Origin: Pannonibacter sp. SL95 | GTDB lineage: Bacteria > Pseudomonadota > Alphaproteobacteria > Rhizobiales > Stappiaceae | Reading direction: 5' to 3' | DNA: 64,000 nucleotides | NCBI RefSeq assembly: GCF_026672425.1 | Contig: NZ_JAPPRC010000006.1 | Location: 558,001-622,000 of the forward strand | In this document: in pieces, positions 1 through 7,309 of the stretch | Position numbering within the stretch: position 1 is the first letter of the stretch | How the letters are laid out: every line of letters starts with the position of its first letter | Notes under the pieces: generated by a model | What the model saw: the letters and a program-made list of their open reading frames with translations, nothing else | What the model was told of the DNA's origin: nothing | Database searches by the model: none | Program-made: the position numbers and the translations under genes

Positions 1-334
1 TGCCATAGCGCGCCGCGATGAAGTCGGCGATGGAGGTGATCTTTTCCGTCTTTGACAACTGGATGATCCGCCGCAGGATCTTGTAGCCAAAGGCAAACAG
101 GATCACCGGCCCGATGTAGATCGTCAGGAATTCGAAGCCGTTGCGTGTCGCCCCGCCGACGGACCCGTAGAAGGTCCAGGACGTGCAGTAGACCGAAAGC
201 GACAGGGCATAGATCAGCGGGCGCCCTTTGCCACCGCGCCACAGGCGTGCGGTCCGGTCACCATAACTTGCTATCGCGAACAGCAGCAGGATGTATCCCA
301 GCGCCGTCAGCGTGACGATCCAGCCATCCAGCAT
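1..334 (-). CDS. Symporter-domain sensor histidine kinase, N-terminal part (runs off the window)
   Basis: This is the first 111 residues of a larger membrane protein. The start is the ATG read leftward from 334. The translation opens with a hydrophobic helix (LTALGYILLLFAIASYG) and contains the block YALSLSVYCTSWTFYGS followed by KITSIADFIAARYG. That pattern is typical of the sodium/solute-symporter-like N-terminus of CbrA-type sensor kinases, in which an SLC5-like membrane domain precedes PAS, histidine kinase and often receiver domains. The kinase part lies outside the window, so only the membrane start is seen. It is divergent from mscL. A plain SLC5 symporter is the main alternative, but the CTSWTFYG signature favours the kinase family. 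Confidence 0.75.
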   Translation of the reverse strand, partial: MLDGWIVTLTALGYILLLFAIASYGDRTARLWRGGKGRPLIYALSLSVYCTSWTFYGSVGGATRNGFEFLTIYIGPVILFAFGYKILRRIIQLSKTEKITSIADFIAARYG

Positions 335-539
335 GGTCTGTTCGGTTGTCCTCTGTCTGCTTGAATGCCGGCCTGGTATCCGGCAGCACGCGTGATCCGA
401 CCACAGCGCAAAGCCCCTGTCCATTCGCCTTCAGGTGGGGGCTTCATAACGGCGATAAGAACATGTTAAATATTACACTGCAGCGAAGGGCGGTGCAGTG
501 GGGCTGCCGCCCGCGAGAAGAACGCATGGAGCGGACATC

Positions 540-965
540 ATGCTGAAGGAATTCAAGGAATTTGCCATCAAGGGCAACATGCTCGACATGGCGATCGGCA
601 TCGTCATCGGCGCTGCCTTCAGCGCAATTGTCTCGTCCATGGTTGACGACATCATCATGCCGCCGATCGGTCTGATCCTCGGCAACGTGGATTTCTCCGA
701 GCTGTTTCTGGTGCTGAAAGACGGCGCAACCGCTGGCCCCTATGCCACCGTTGATGCCGCCAAGGCCGCGGGCGCTGTGACCTGGAACCTTGGCCTGTTC
801 ATCAATGCGATCGTCAAGTTCACGATCGTGGCTTTCGCCCTTTTCATCGTCGTGAAGGGCGTCAACCAGCTGCGCCGGACCGAAGAAGCCAAGCCCGCAA
901 CGCCGCCGGCACCGAGCCGCGAAGAAGTGCTGCTGGGCGAAATCCGCGATCTTCTGAAGAAGTAA
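540..965 (+). CDS. mscL: Large-conductance mechanosensitive channel MscL
   Basis: A 141-residue inner-membrane channel that opens under high membrane tension and releases solutes during osmotic downshock. It starts with the family hallmark MLKEFKEFAIKGNMLDMAIG. TM1 follows at about residues 15-40 (GIVIGAAFSAIVSSMVDDII), then a periplasmic loop, then TM2 at about 73-95 (NAIVKFTIVAFALFIVVKG). The cytoplasmic end is a helix ending EVLLGEIRDLL. The ATG at 540 is preferred over an upstream in-frame start at 498 because the protein then begins exactly at the conserved N-terminus and a GGAG-like ribosome site lies just upstream. It is monocistronic, with a hairpin terminator downstream. Confidence 0.96.
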   Translation: MLKEFKEFAIKGNMLDMAIGIVIGAAFSAIVSSMVDDIIMPPIGLILGNVDFSELFLVLKDGATAGPYATVDAAKAAGAVTWNLGLFINAIVKFTIVAFALFIVVKGVNQLRRTEEAKPATPPAPSREEVLLGEIRDLLKK

Positions 966-1060
966 GCGGACGATCTGGTCTGTGATCCATCGCTTTGCGT
1001 GATGTGAGCTTCACGCAGTTTGACGTGTCACTGCGTACAAGGCTTTGTAAGATGACCAAC

Positions 1061-1080
1061 GGGCCGGCCTTCGCCGGCCC
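1061..1080 (+). terminator. Hairpin terminator after mscL
   Basis: Perfect 8-bp stem GGGCCGGC/GCCGGCCC with a 4-nt CTTC loop, between the mscL stop and the GTG start of the aminotransferase gene. The T tract after it is weak (GTTCC), so termination may be partial. Confidence 0.6.
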
Positions 1081-1112
1081 GTTCCACATTCGGTCGTGCA
1101 AAAGGTGTCCCC

Positions 1113-2288
1113 GTGTCCCAGTCGCTTCTCTCCGCCCTGCGTGCTCCTGCCCGGGAGGCTCCGGAAAGCGGAATTGTCGAGATCGTGAATGCGGCAAGGG
1201 GACGCGGCGACCTGATCCCGCTCTGGGTCGGTGAAGGCGATTTGCCGACGCCCCGGTTCATCTGCGAGGCGGCCGAAACTGCGCTGAAGGACGGCGAGAC
1301 ATTCTACACCTATCAGCGCGGCTTGCCGGAACTGCGGCAGGCCCTCGCGGACTACCATGCCCGCGTCTATGAGCGGCCCTTTGACGCTGAACGGTTTTTC
1401 ATTACCGGGTCCGGCATGCAGTCCATCCAGATTGCCGTGCAGATGATTGCCGGCAGCGGCGACGAAGTCCTCGTCCCGACGCCGTCCTGGCCCAACATTG
1501 CAGCGGCCGTCGGCATCAGCGGTGGCACTGCGGTGTCTGTGCCGATGAGCTTTGGCAACATGGGTTGGGAGCTGGACATTGACCGGCTGGCGGCTGCGGT
1601 TACTCCGCGCACGCGAGCGATCTTCCTGAATTCGCCGAGCAACCCGACCGGCTGGGTTGCCGACCACTCCACGCTGGCGGCCATCCTCAGCCTGGCCCGC
1701 AAGCATGGTCTCTGGATCATTTCGGACGAGGTCTATGGCCGCTTTTACTACGGTGAAGGCGGGCGCGCTCCGGCGTTCCACGACATTGCCGAGGATGGCG
1801 ACCGCATTCTTTATGTGAATACCTTCTCGAAGAACTGGGCGATGACCGGGTGGCGCATCGGCTGGATTTCAGCGCCGGCCGAACTCGGCCAGGTCATCGA
1901 GAACATGGTTCAGTATTCGACGTCCGGTGTCGCTGCCTTCATGCAAAGGGCAGCCATTGCGGCGCTCTCTCCGCAGGGTGATGCCTTTCTTGTCGAGCAG
2001 ATTGCTCGCGCGTCAGCAGGCCGGCGGATTGTCAGGGACGCGATCTCGCGCTTGCCCGGTGCGCGCTTTGCAGAACCGGAGGGGGCGTTCTACCTGTTCT
2101 TCGGGCTTCAGGATCACCCCGACAGCCGCGAGCTTGCGATGGCGCTTGTCCGCGAGACGGGTCTGGGTCTTGCTCCAGGATCTGCATTCGGCCCTGCGGG
2201 CGAAGGTTTCCTGCGTCTCTGCTATGCGCGCCGCGAGGACCATCTCATAGAAGGCACCCGTCGGCTCGCCGAATGGCTTTCGCATTGA
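1113..2288 (+). CDS. Class I/II pyridoxal-phosphate aminotransferase
   Basis: A 391-residue fold-type I aminotransferase of the aspartate aminotransferase superfamily, cytoplasmic. Visible landmarks are LWVGEGDLPTP near the N-terminus (substrate-gate region), the FLNSPSNPTGWV segment with the cofactor-ring Asn, IISDEVYG with the PLP-pyridine Asp, and NTFSKNWAMTGWRIGW with the Schiff-base Lys. The C-terminal domain carries the substrate-carboxylate Arg region (LRLCYARRED). The start is a GTG. The gene stands alone between mscL and fixL, so context does not reveal the substrate. Aspartate, aromatic or alanine-type specificity cannot be separated by eye. Confidence 0.88.
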   Translation: MSQSLLSALRAPAREAPESGIVEIVNAARGRGDLIPLWVGEGDLPTPRFICEAAETALKDGETFYTYQRGLPELRQALADYHARVYERPFDAERFFITGSGMQSIQIAVQMIAGSGDEVLVPTPSWPNIAAAVGISGGTAVSVPMSFGNMGWELDIDRLAAAVTPRTRAIFLNSPSNPTGWVADHSTLAAILSLARKHGLWIISDEVYGRFYYGEGGRAPAFHDIAEDGDRILYVNTFSKNWAMTGWRIGWISAPAELGQVIENMVQYSTSGVAAFMQRAAIAALSPQGDAFLVEQIARASAGRRIVRDAISRLPGARFAEPEGAFYLFFGLQDHPDSRELAMALVRETGLGLAPGSAFGPAGEGFLRLCYARREDHLIEGTRRLAEWLSH

Positions 2289-2307
2289 CGAACGCCTGAC
2301 AGGTACG

Positions 2308-2324
2308 TTACGCAGTTTTCCGTA
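2308..2324 (+). promoter_or_regulatory. FixJ-like box upstream of fixL
   Basis: The 17-mer TTACGCAGTTTTCCGTA lies 65 nt before the preferred fixL start. It shares the pattern TTANGYA(N4)NCCKTA with a second copy upstream of fixK (4800-4816). Both resemble the phosphorylated-FixJ site of the Sinorhizobium fixK promoter as I recall it (TAAGTAATTTCCCTTA). The match is by eye; binding is inferred. Confidence 0.45.
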
Positions 2325-2388
2325 AGTGGCTGCAAGTCCTGCGGGATGGAAGACAGAGCCGCAGCTGATGCAGGCGGTGAGAGGCACG

Positions 2389-3564
2389 ATGGCAGACGAA
2401 CCTGCTCGGGGCGAAGAAAAGACCACTGAAGAGCCGGTCTGGACAGTCTCGGGCGCACGGCTTGAAAGCGTTCTCGACACCGCCGTCGACGGCATCGTCG
2501 TGATCAACGACAGGATGCAGGTTCTGGCCTACAACAAAGCCTGCGAACATCTGTTCGGATATTCCGTTTCCGAGGTCCTGGGGCGAAACGTCTCGATGAT
2601 CATGCCGGCGCATTATGCCGCCGCGCATGATGGATACGTCCAGCACTATCTCGATACCGGTGAAAAGCGGATCATTGGCATCGGCCGTGAGGTGGCGGCT
2701 CGGCACAAGGACGGCACGGAATTTCCGGTCGAGCTGTCAGTCGGTGAAGCCGTGACGCCCGATGGCCGCCAGTTCATCGGCATCTTGCGTGATCTGCGTC
2801 CACGCAAGCAGATCGAGCGCAGCCTTGCTCAGGCACAGGCCCAGCTGGTGCACATGACCCGGATCAGCGCCATCGACGAGATGGGGGCCGCCATCGCGCA
2901 TGAGCTGAATCAGCCGCTCACGGCCGTGCTTCTTTACCTGCAAGCCGTGGTTCGCAAGTCGCGGGACAAGTCGCTGCTGGATGCGCAGATGCTGGGCGTC
3001 ATCGAAAAGGCCATGCGCGAGGCCGAGCGCGCAGGCGAGATCATCCAGCGCATGCGCCAGCTCGTTGAAAAGCGCGAGCCAGAGCGCAGCGACACGGATG
3101 TCGCGCCCTTTGCCCGATCCTGTGTCGAACTGGTGGAGCTCGGAAGTGCCGACAGTGGTGTGTCCTTCCAGGTCCGTATCGACCCGGACATGCCCTTGGT
3201 GTCAATGGATCCCGTTCAGATCCGCCAGGTTCTTGTCAACCTGCTGCGCAACGCCCGCGAGGCTGTATCTGCTGCGCCGGTCCGGCAAGTGAGCCTCCAT
3301 GTGACCATGGATGAGGGGTACGCCGAGTTTCGCGTGGCGGACAGCGGACCCGGCGTGCCGAAGGAAGTCGTGCCCGAACTGTTCCGGGCTTTTTCCAGCC
3401 AGAAGCGCAAGGGGCTGGGATTGGGTCTCGCGATATCGCGGACGATTGCCCAAAATCACGGGGGTGACCTCGTTTTGCGACAAGCAGCGGGGAAAGGTGC
3501 GACGTTCGTGCTTCGCTTGCCCGTAGAATGTGGCATTGATAGTGCGCTGGCCCCGGATCAATAA
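2389..3564 (+). CDS. fixL: Oxygen-sensing heme-PAS histidine kinase FixL
   Basis: A 391-residue sensor kinase that phosphorylates FixJ when its heme loses oxygen. A PAS domain occupies about residues 25-140. It contains HDGY, whose His (about residue 80) matches the proximal heme ligand, and IIGIGR exactly 20 residues later, matching the distal Arg of rhizobial FixL (H200/R220 spacing). A HisKA domain follows with the phospho-acceptor in AIAHELNQPLTA (about 171), then an HATPase domain with NLLRNAREA and KGLGLGLAISRTI. No membrane segment is visible, so the protein should be cytosolic, unlike the S. meliloti form. The ATG at 2389 is chosen for its GAGAGG ribosome site; in-frame starts at 2326 (GTG) and 2368 are alternatives. 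fixJ follows directly. Confidence 0.93.
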   Translation: MADEPARGEEKTTEEPVWTVSGARLESVLDTAVDGIVVINDRMQVLAYNKACEHLFGYSVSEVLGRNVSMIMPAHYAAAHDGYVQHYLDTGEKRIIGIGREVAARHKDGTEFPVELSVGEAVTPDGRQFIGILRDLRPRKQIERSLAQAQAQLVHMTRISAIDEMGAAIAHELNQPLTAVLLYLQAVVRKSRDKSLLDAQMLGVIEKAMREAERAGEIIQRMRQLVEKREPERSDTDVAPFARSCVELVELGSADSGVSFQVRIDPDMPLVSMDPVQIRQVLVNLLRNAREAVSAAPVRQVSLHVTMDEGYAEFRVADSGPGVPKEVVPELFRAFSSQKRKGLGLGLAISRTIAQNHGGDLVLRQAAGKGATFVLRLPVECGIDSALAPDQ

Positions 3565-3606
3565 GGGTAAGTGCGCAAGACCTTGATTCGCGAGTGAAAG
3601 GACCGA

Positions 3607-4227
3607 ATGGCCATGAGCAACGCAAACTCGGATACAAGCCAGACCATCTATGTTGTCGACGATGACCCGGCTGTCCGCGATGCGCTCTCTGTCGTTTTCG
3701 AGATGGAAGGTTTCAACGTAACGAGCTTCGCCGATGGTGATGCTTTCATTGAGGCCGCCAACTCGCAGGTGCCCGCTTGCGTGATTCTTGATGTCCACAT
3801 GCCGGGACGGTCTGGCATCGATGTGCTGAAGCTTTTGAGCGCCGAGCACTATGCCGCGCCCATCTTCATCATCTCCGGCCAGGGCGATATTCCGATGGCA
3901 GTCGAGGCCATCCGTAACGGTGCATTCGACTTCATCGAAAAGCCATTTGATGCCGACACCGTCGTCGAACGGATCCGCGAGGGCATCGCTGCGATGTCCA
4001 ACCGTGCGCCTTCGAGCGAAAGCCATCCTGATTTCCCGGGAGCGGAGCTTCTGACCCGCCGCGAACGTGAAGTTCTCGGCAAGATCACAGGTGGCGCCTC
4101 CAACAAGGAAGCCGGCCGTGATCTGGGCATCAGCCCGCGAACCGTCGAGGTCCATCGGGCGCGCATCATGGAAAAGCTGGGTGCCCGCAACGCCGCTGAC
4201 CTGGTTCGGATCGTTCTCGGACATTGA
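3607..4227 (+). CDS. fixJ: Two-component response regulator FixJ
   Basis: A 206-residue transcription activator, the partner of FixL. The receiver domain (about 12-125) has the acidic pair in VVDDDP, the phospho-acceptor Asp 62 in VILDVHMPG, the switch Ser in FIISGQGD and the conserved Lys in FIEKPF. The C-terminal LuxR-type helix-turn-helix begins at LLTRREREVLGKI and contains SNKEAGRDLGISPRTVEVHRA. In relatives, phospho-FixJ activates fixK and thereby the cbb3 oxidase genes. It lies 42 nt after fixL and is probably co-transcribed with it. The ATG at 3607 has an AAAGGA site; an ATG at 3613 is an alternative. Confidence 0.95.
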   Translation: MAMSNANSDTSQTIYVVDDDPAVRDALSVVFEMEGFNVTSFADGDAFIEAANSQVPACVILDVHMPGRSGIDVLKLLSAEHYAAPIFIISGQGDIPMAVEAIRNGAFDFIEKPFDADTVVERIREGIAAMSNRAPSSESHPDFPGAELLTRREREVLGKITGGASNKEAGRDLGISPRTVEVHRARIMEKLGARNAADLVRIVLGH

Positions 4228-4237
4228 AGGGTCCTGA

Positions 4238-4263
4238 CGGCGGGGAGAGGTTTCACCCCGCCG
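4238..4263 (+). terminator. Hairpin after fixJ
   Basis: Stem CGGCGGGG/CCCCGCCG (8 bp) with a 10-nt loop, ten bases after the fixJ stop. It is followed by TTCAAAAA rather than a T run, so it is either a weak terminator or an mRNA 3' stabiliser. Confidence 0.45.
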
Positions 4264-4275
4264 GTTCAAAAACTT

Positions 4276-4293
4276 CCTCGTAATAGTGCGTAG
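4276..4293 (-). promoter_or_regulatory. Weak FixJ-like box before the single-domain receiver gene
   Basis: Read on the minus strand, CTACGCACTATTACGAG matches the 17-mer upstream of fixL at about 11 of 17 positions, including the TACGCA core. It lies some 70 nt before the GTG start at 4364. The similarity is suggestive only. Confidence 0.2.
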
Positions 4294-4363
4294 ATCATTC
4301 CCGGCTGGAACGCTCTATACTCTGAGATGCCTGAAGATCGGGCGTAATGGAGTTCCGTTCCCC

Positions 4364-4702
4364 GTGACCGTACACATCATCGAAGATGATTATGGGGTTG
4401 CCGATGCGCTGGCAACGCTCCTCGGTGGTGTGGGCCATGATGCAATCTGCTATCCGGATGCCGAGTCCTTTTTCGAGGCGCCACCACCCCTCTCGCAGGA
4501 CGTTGTGATCGTTGACCTGGGGCTGCCAGGACTGAGTGGCGTGCAGGTCGTGCGGTGGCTTGAGAAGCTCAAGACCCCCCCCCGCATCATTGTGATTTCC
4601 GGGCAATCCAACACGCAGATCAGGAATGTGATTTCCAAACTCCGGCCTGTGGTATTCCTGCGGAAGCCGCTTTCGGAAGATTTGCTTGTGCCTCATCTTT
4701 AA
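4364..4702 (+). CDS. Single-domain response regulator (FixT-like candidate)
   Basis: A 112-residue stand-alone receiver domain with no output domain. It shows the acidic pocket in HIIEDD, the phospho-acceptor Asp in VVIVDLGLPGLSG, the switch Ser in IVISGQS and the Lys in FLRKPLS, so it looks able to accept phosphate. It begins at a GTG with GGAG upstream; longer upstream readings add no recognisable domain. It sits between fixJ and fixK, where other alphaproteobacteria carry FixT, a receiver-fold feedback inhibitor of FixL. It has a single Cys, so an Fe-S-binding FixT like that of Caulobacter seems unlikely. FixT function is inferred from position and size. Confidence 0.65.
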   Translation: MTVHIIEDDYGVADALATLLGGVGHDAICYPDAESFFEAPPPLSQDVVIVDLGLPGLSGVQVVRWLEKLKTPPRIIVISGQSNTQIRNVISKLRPVVFLRKPLSEDLLVPHL

Positions 4703-4984
4703 GGCGCCTCCGGGCGAGGACGTCTTTTTTCGAATTTCCCCTGTATAGCTGCGCAACATTGCCGCAGCGGCAAGACATCTCGCCTTCGTTTCTTGCCCGT
4801 TATGTAAAATACCTTACGCACTCGACCGGATTTTCCCTTTGCCCGGGTCCGTTTAGGTTCCCAATGTCAGCTATCGGGATCGTTTTGGCATCGGACGGGA
4901 TGCACGAACATGGTTCGCAGGCAAACGGGTGGACGGACCCGCTGCGATTGTCCTGACTGGTCATGACAGCCATAGGAGGGCAGA
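4703..4984. other. Intergenic region upstream of fixK
   Basis: A 282-nt stretch with no convincing gene. It contains the FixJ-like box at 4800-4816 and ends in a strong AGGAGGG ribosome site 5 nt before the fixK ATG. No FNR-type box (TTGAT-N4-ATCAA) was found here, so autoregulation by FixK is not evident. Confidence 0.5.
4800..4816 (+). promoter_or_regulatory. FixJ-like box upstream of fixK
   Basis: TTATGTAAAATACCTTA, 168 nt before the fixK ATG. It matches the upstream-of-fixL copy at the TTA, G, A, CC and TA positions. In rhizobia, fixK is the main direct target of FixJ, so the location is as expected. Binding is inferred. Confidence 0.5.
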
Positions 4985-5701
4985 ATGGCTTATCTCGAAC
5001 GTACCCCTGATGCAGATGTGGCTTATCGCGGTCAGTCGCTTGGCACTCGCAAGCCGGCTGAGGCCCAGCCGTCGCTATGCAGCTTCGGCGCCAAGACAGC
5101 GCAGTATCGCCCGCATGAGGTCGTCTATTATGAAGGCGATCCAGCTGATCGCATCTTCGAAGTGGCGCGCGGCACGATCATGCTGTTCAAGCTGTTGCCG
5201 GATGGTCGACGCCAGGTGGTCGAGGTGCTTCGCGCTGGCGACATCTTCGGTCTCCCCAACGGTAGCGAACAGGACTGCACCGCCGAGACGCTGACCGACG
5301 CCAAGGTCAATGCCCTCGATATGCACCAGGTCGAGTCCTCTCCGGCCATCCAGCGCCAGTTGACGCGCTGCCTGGTTGCGCAGATGCAGTCCCTGCATGA
5401 GCACGCGGTTCTACTCGGACGCAAGTCAGCGACCGAACGCGTCGCCAGCTTCCTGATGCATCTGGTGCCGGATCGCGGCACCAATGTCTGCGTCGGTCCG
5501 GTCGATGAGGCCAACGACAGCCGGCAGGTCAAGCTGCACATGACCCGGCAGGAAATCGCAGATTATCTCGGTCTTACAATCGAAACGGTCAGCCGCGTCA
5601 TCTCCGACATGAAGCGCCGTGGCCTGATCAATGTGGAGCGCAACGACGAGATCCGCCTCAATCGGGTCTGCGCCGTTTGTCAGCTCACCGGAAGACACTG
5701 A
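4985..5701 (+). CDS. fixK: CRP/FNR-family transcription regulator FixK
   Basis: A 238-residue regulator with an N-terminal cyclic-nucleotide-like sensor fold (about 30-140, with EGDPADRIFEVARG and LRAGDIFGLP) and a C-terminal winged helix. The recognition helix TIETVSRVISDMKR has the E-x-x-S-R pattern of FNR/FixK proteins that read TTGAT-N4-ATCAA. The N-terminal four-cysteine Fe-S cluster motif of FNR/FnrN is absent; the only N-terminal Cys is in LCSFG. This favours FixK, which is controlled by FixJ rather than directly by oxygen. A C-terminal C-x2-C pair (about 229 and 232) is unusual. The likely targets here are hemN, ccoNOQP and ccoG. Confidence 0.9.
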   Translation: MAYLERTPDADVAYRGQSLGTRKPAEAQPSLCSFGAKTAQYRPHEVVYYEGDPADRIFEVARGTIMLFKLLPDGRRQVVEVLRAGDIFGLPNGSEQDCTAETLTDAKVNALDMHQVESSPAIQRQLTRCLVAQMQSLHEHAVLLGRKSATERVASFLMHLVPDRGTNVCVGPVDEANDSRQVKLHMTRQEIADYLGLTIETVSRVISDMKRRGLINVERNDEIRLNRVCAVCQLTGRH

Positions 5702-5739
5702 CCTTCAAAAAGCACAAAGCCCCATCGGTCAGATGGAGG

Positions 5740-5765
5740 GCCGGTTCCTTGAGGAGCCGGCTTTT
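5740..5765 (+). terminator. Intrinsic terminator between fixK and hemN
   Basis: Nine-base-pair stem GCCGGTTCC/GGAGCCGGC (one G-U pair), TTGA loop, then TTTT. It lies between the convergent fixK and hemN genes and is best oriented for fixK. Confidence 0.75.
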
Positions 5766-5806
5766 CCGCGCTGGAGACTTGCAGCGGTCAGAGATTGGCC
5801 CTGGCG

Positions 5807-7171
5807 TCAAACAGCCATCGAGTGGCGCGGCGGGATGATCGCAGACGCAGCCTTGCCGAAATAGGCATCGAAGGCGGCAGCAACAACACGCACATAGGGT
5901 TGCGCGTCCTCCGGAATGAGGATCACGTCGCCCTCAACAACGGCCAGCCCGTCGGCGGCCAGCGGTTCAAGCTTCGCCCGGCTGTCGTCCAGACAGGCGG
6001 GGGAAAGCCCGTGCCGCAGCAAGATCTCTGCAAGATCAACCCGGTGATCGGTCATCAGGTGTTCGATGATCTCGCCCCGCGCCTTGTCTTCGGCGCTCAT
6101 GGCAAAGCCGCGCAAGACCGGCAGGCGATTGCTGGCCAGCGACCGGCTCCAGGCGCCGGTATCAGAGGCATTCTGGACATAGCCCTGCGGCAAACGACCG
6201 ATGGATGAAACGCCTAGCCCGATCAAGGCTTCACCTGTGTCCGTCGTGTATCCCTGGAAATTGCGTTTCAGCGCGCCGCTGCGCTGTGCAACAGCCATGC
6301 TGTCGTCAGGCAAGGCGAAATGGTCGAGACCAATCGCGACATAGCCGCCAGCGAGCAGGGCTTCGCGGGCAATGCTCGCCATTTCCAGCCGTTCAGCAGG
6401 AGCTGGCAGCGTGCTCTCATCGATCAATCGCTGATGCTTCTTCATCCAGGGCACATGCGCATAGCCAAACAAGGCAATCCGCGATGGGCGCAGGTCCAGC
6501 GTATGGGCAACCGTATCGAGAATTGTCTCACGGCTCTGGTGCGGCAGACCGTACATCAGGTCGAAATTGATGGCGTCAAGGCCAGCCCGGCGAAGATGGG
6601 CCGTCGCTTCTTGCACGACGCTTAGCGGCTGCACCCGGCCGATGGCCGTCTGCACATCTGCGTTGAGATCCTGAACACCAAGGCTGGCGCGATTGACCCC
6701 GATTGCGGCCAGCGTCACGGCAAGGTCGGCCGTCACATGCCGCGGGTCGAGTTCCATCGCGTGTTCCATTCCAGGAACAAGATCGAAGGCGACGCGCATC
6801 AGCCCCGTCAGTTCGATGAGGCGGCGGGCCGGAAGAAGGCTCGGCGTGCCGCCGCCCCAATGAATATGCGTGACGGGCCGGTTTCCGCCCAGATGCCGCG
6901 CAACAAGTTCGATCTCGCTGGCCAGTGTGGCCGCATAGGCGTCGAGTGGGGCATCCTTGCGGCTCGCCTTGGTATGGCAGCCGCAGTAGTGACAGATGTC
7001 CCGGCAGAACGGCACATGGAGATACAGCGACAGTGCCGTTGCCTCCGGCAGATCTCGCAGCCATGCTGCATAGAGTGTTCCGTCGACCTCGTCATGAAAA
7101 TGCGGGGCGGTCGGATAGCTGGTGTAACGTGGCACGTTGCGGGTGCCGTAGGGGGCAAGTCTGTCGCTCAT
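5807..7171 (-). CDS. hemN: Oxygen-independent coproporphyrinogen III oxidase HemN
   Basis: A 454-residue radical-SAM enzyme that decarboxylates coproporphyrinogen III to protoporphyrinogen IX without oxygen, supplying heme under micro-oxic or anoxic conditions. The N-terminus GTRNVPRYTSYPTAPHF is typical of HemN. The cluster-binding motif is in LHVPFCRDICHYCGCHT (C-x3-C-x2-C-x-C), and HIHWGGGTPS follows. The ATG at 7171 gives the standard N-terminus; an in-frame start at 7264 adds 31 unrelated residues. An FNR/FixK-type box lies 35 nt upstream, which links heme supply to assembly of the heme-rich cbb3 oxidase encoded nearby. Confidence 0.95.
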   Translation of the reverse strand: MSDRLAPYGTRNVPRYTSYPTAPHFHDEVDGTLYAAWLRDLPEATALSLYLHVPFCRDICHYCGCHTKASRKDAPLDAYAATLASEIELVARHLGGNRPVTHIHWGGGTPSLLPARRLIELTGLMRVAFDLVPGMEHAMELDPRHVTADLAVTLAAIGVNRASLGVQDLNADVQTAIGRVQPLSVVQEATAHLRRAGLDAINFDLMYGLPHQSRETILDTVAHTLDLRPSRIALFGYAHVPWMKKHQRLIDESTLPAPAERLEMASIAREALLAGGYVAIGLDHFALPDDSMAVAQRSGALKRNFQGYTTDTGEALIGLGVSSIGRLPQGYVQNASDTGAWSRSLASNRLPVLRGFAMSAEDKARGEIIEHLMTDHRVDLAEILLRHGLSPACLDDSRAKLEPLAADGLAVVEGDVILIPEDAQPYVRVVAAAFDAYFGKAASAIIPPRHSMAV

Positions 7172-7205
7172 GCCATCGTGATGCCAGCGGCAGGCGGTTC
7201 CCGCC

Positions 7206-7219
7206 TTGATCTGTCTCAA
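7206..7219 (-). promoter_or_regulatory. FNR/FixK-type box upstream of hemN
   Basis: TTGATCTGTCTCAA matches the FNR/FixK consensus TTGAT-N4-ATCAA with one mismatch. It lies 35 nt before the hemN start, in the divergent gap shared with the gene at 7310, so it could serve either promoter. Confidence 0.6.
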
Positions 7220-7309
7220 CCTGCATCGCGTTGCTGGTGTTTTGGTACGTGCGTATTCGGGCACAAGGCAATATACTGGCCATCCTGCCGCTGTCCCGTC
7301 GAAGTCCCC

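Noticed and set aside
4985-5701. Calling the CRP/FNR protein FnrN, an oxygen-sensing Fe-S regulator
   Set aside because: The N-terminal cysteine motif needed for the cluster is absent, so FixK fits better.
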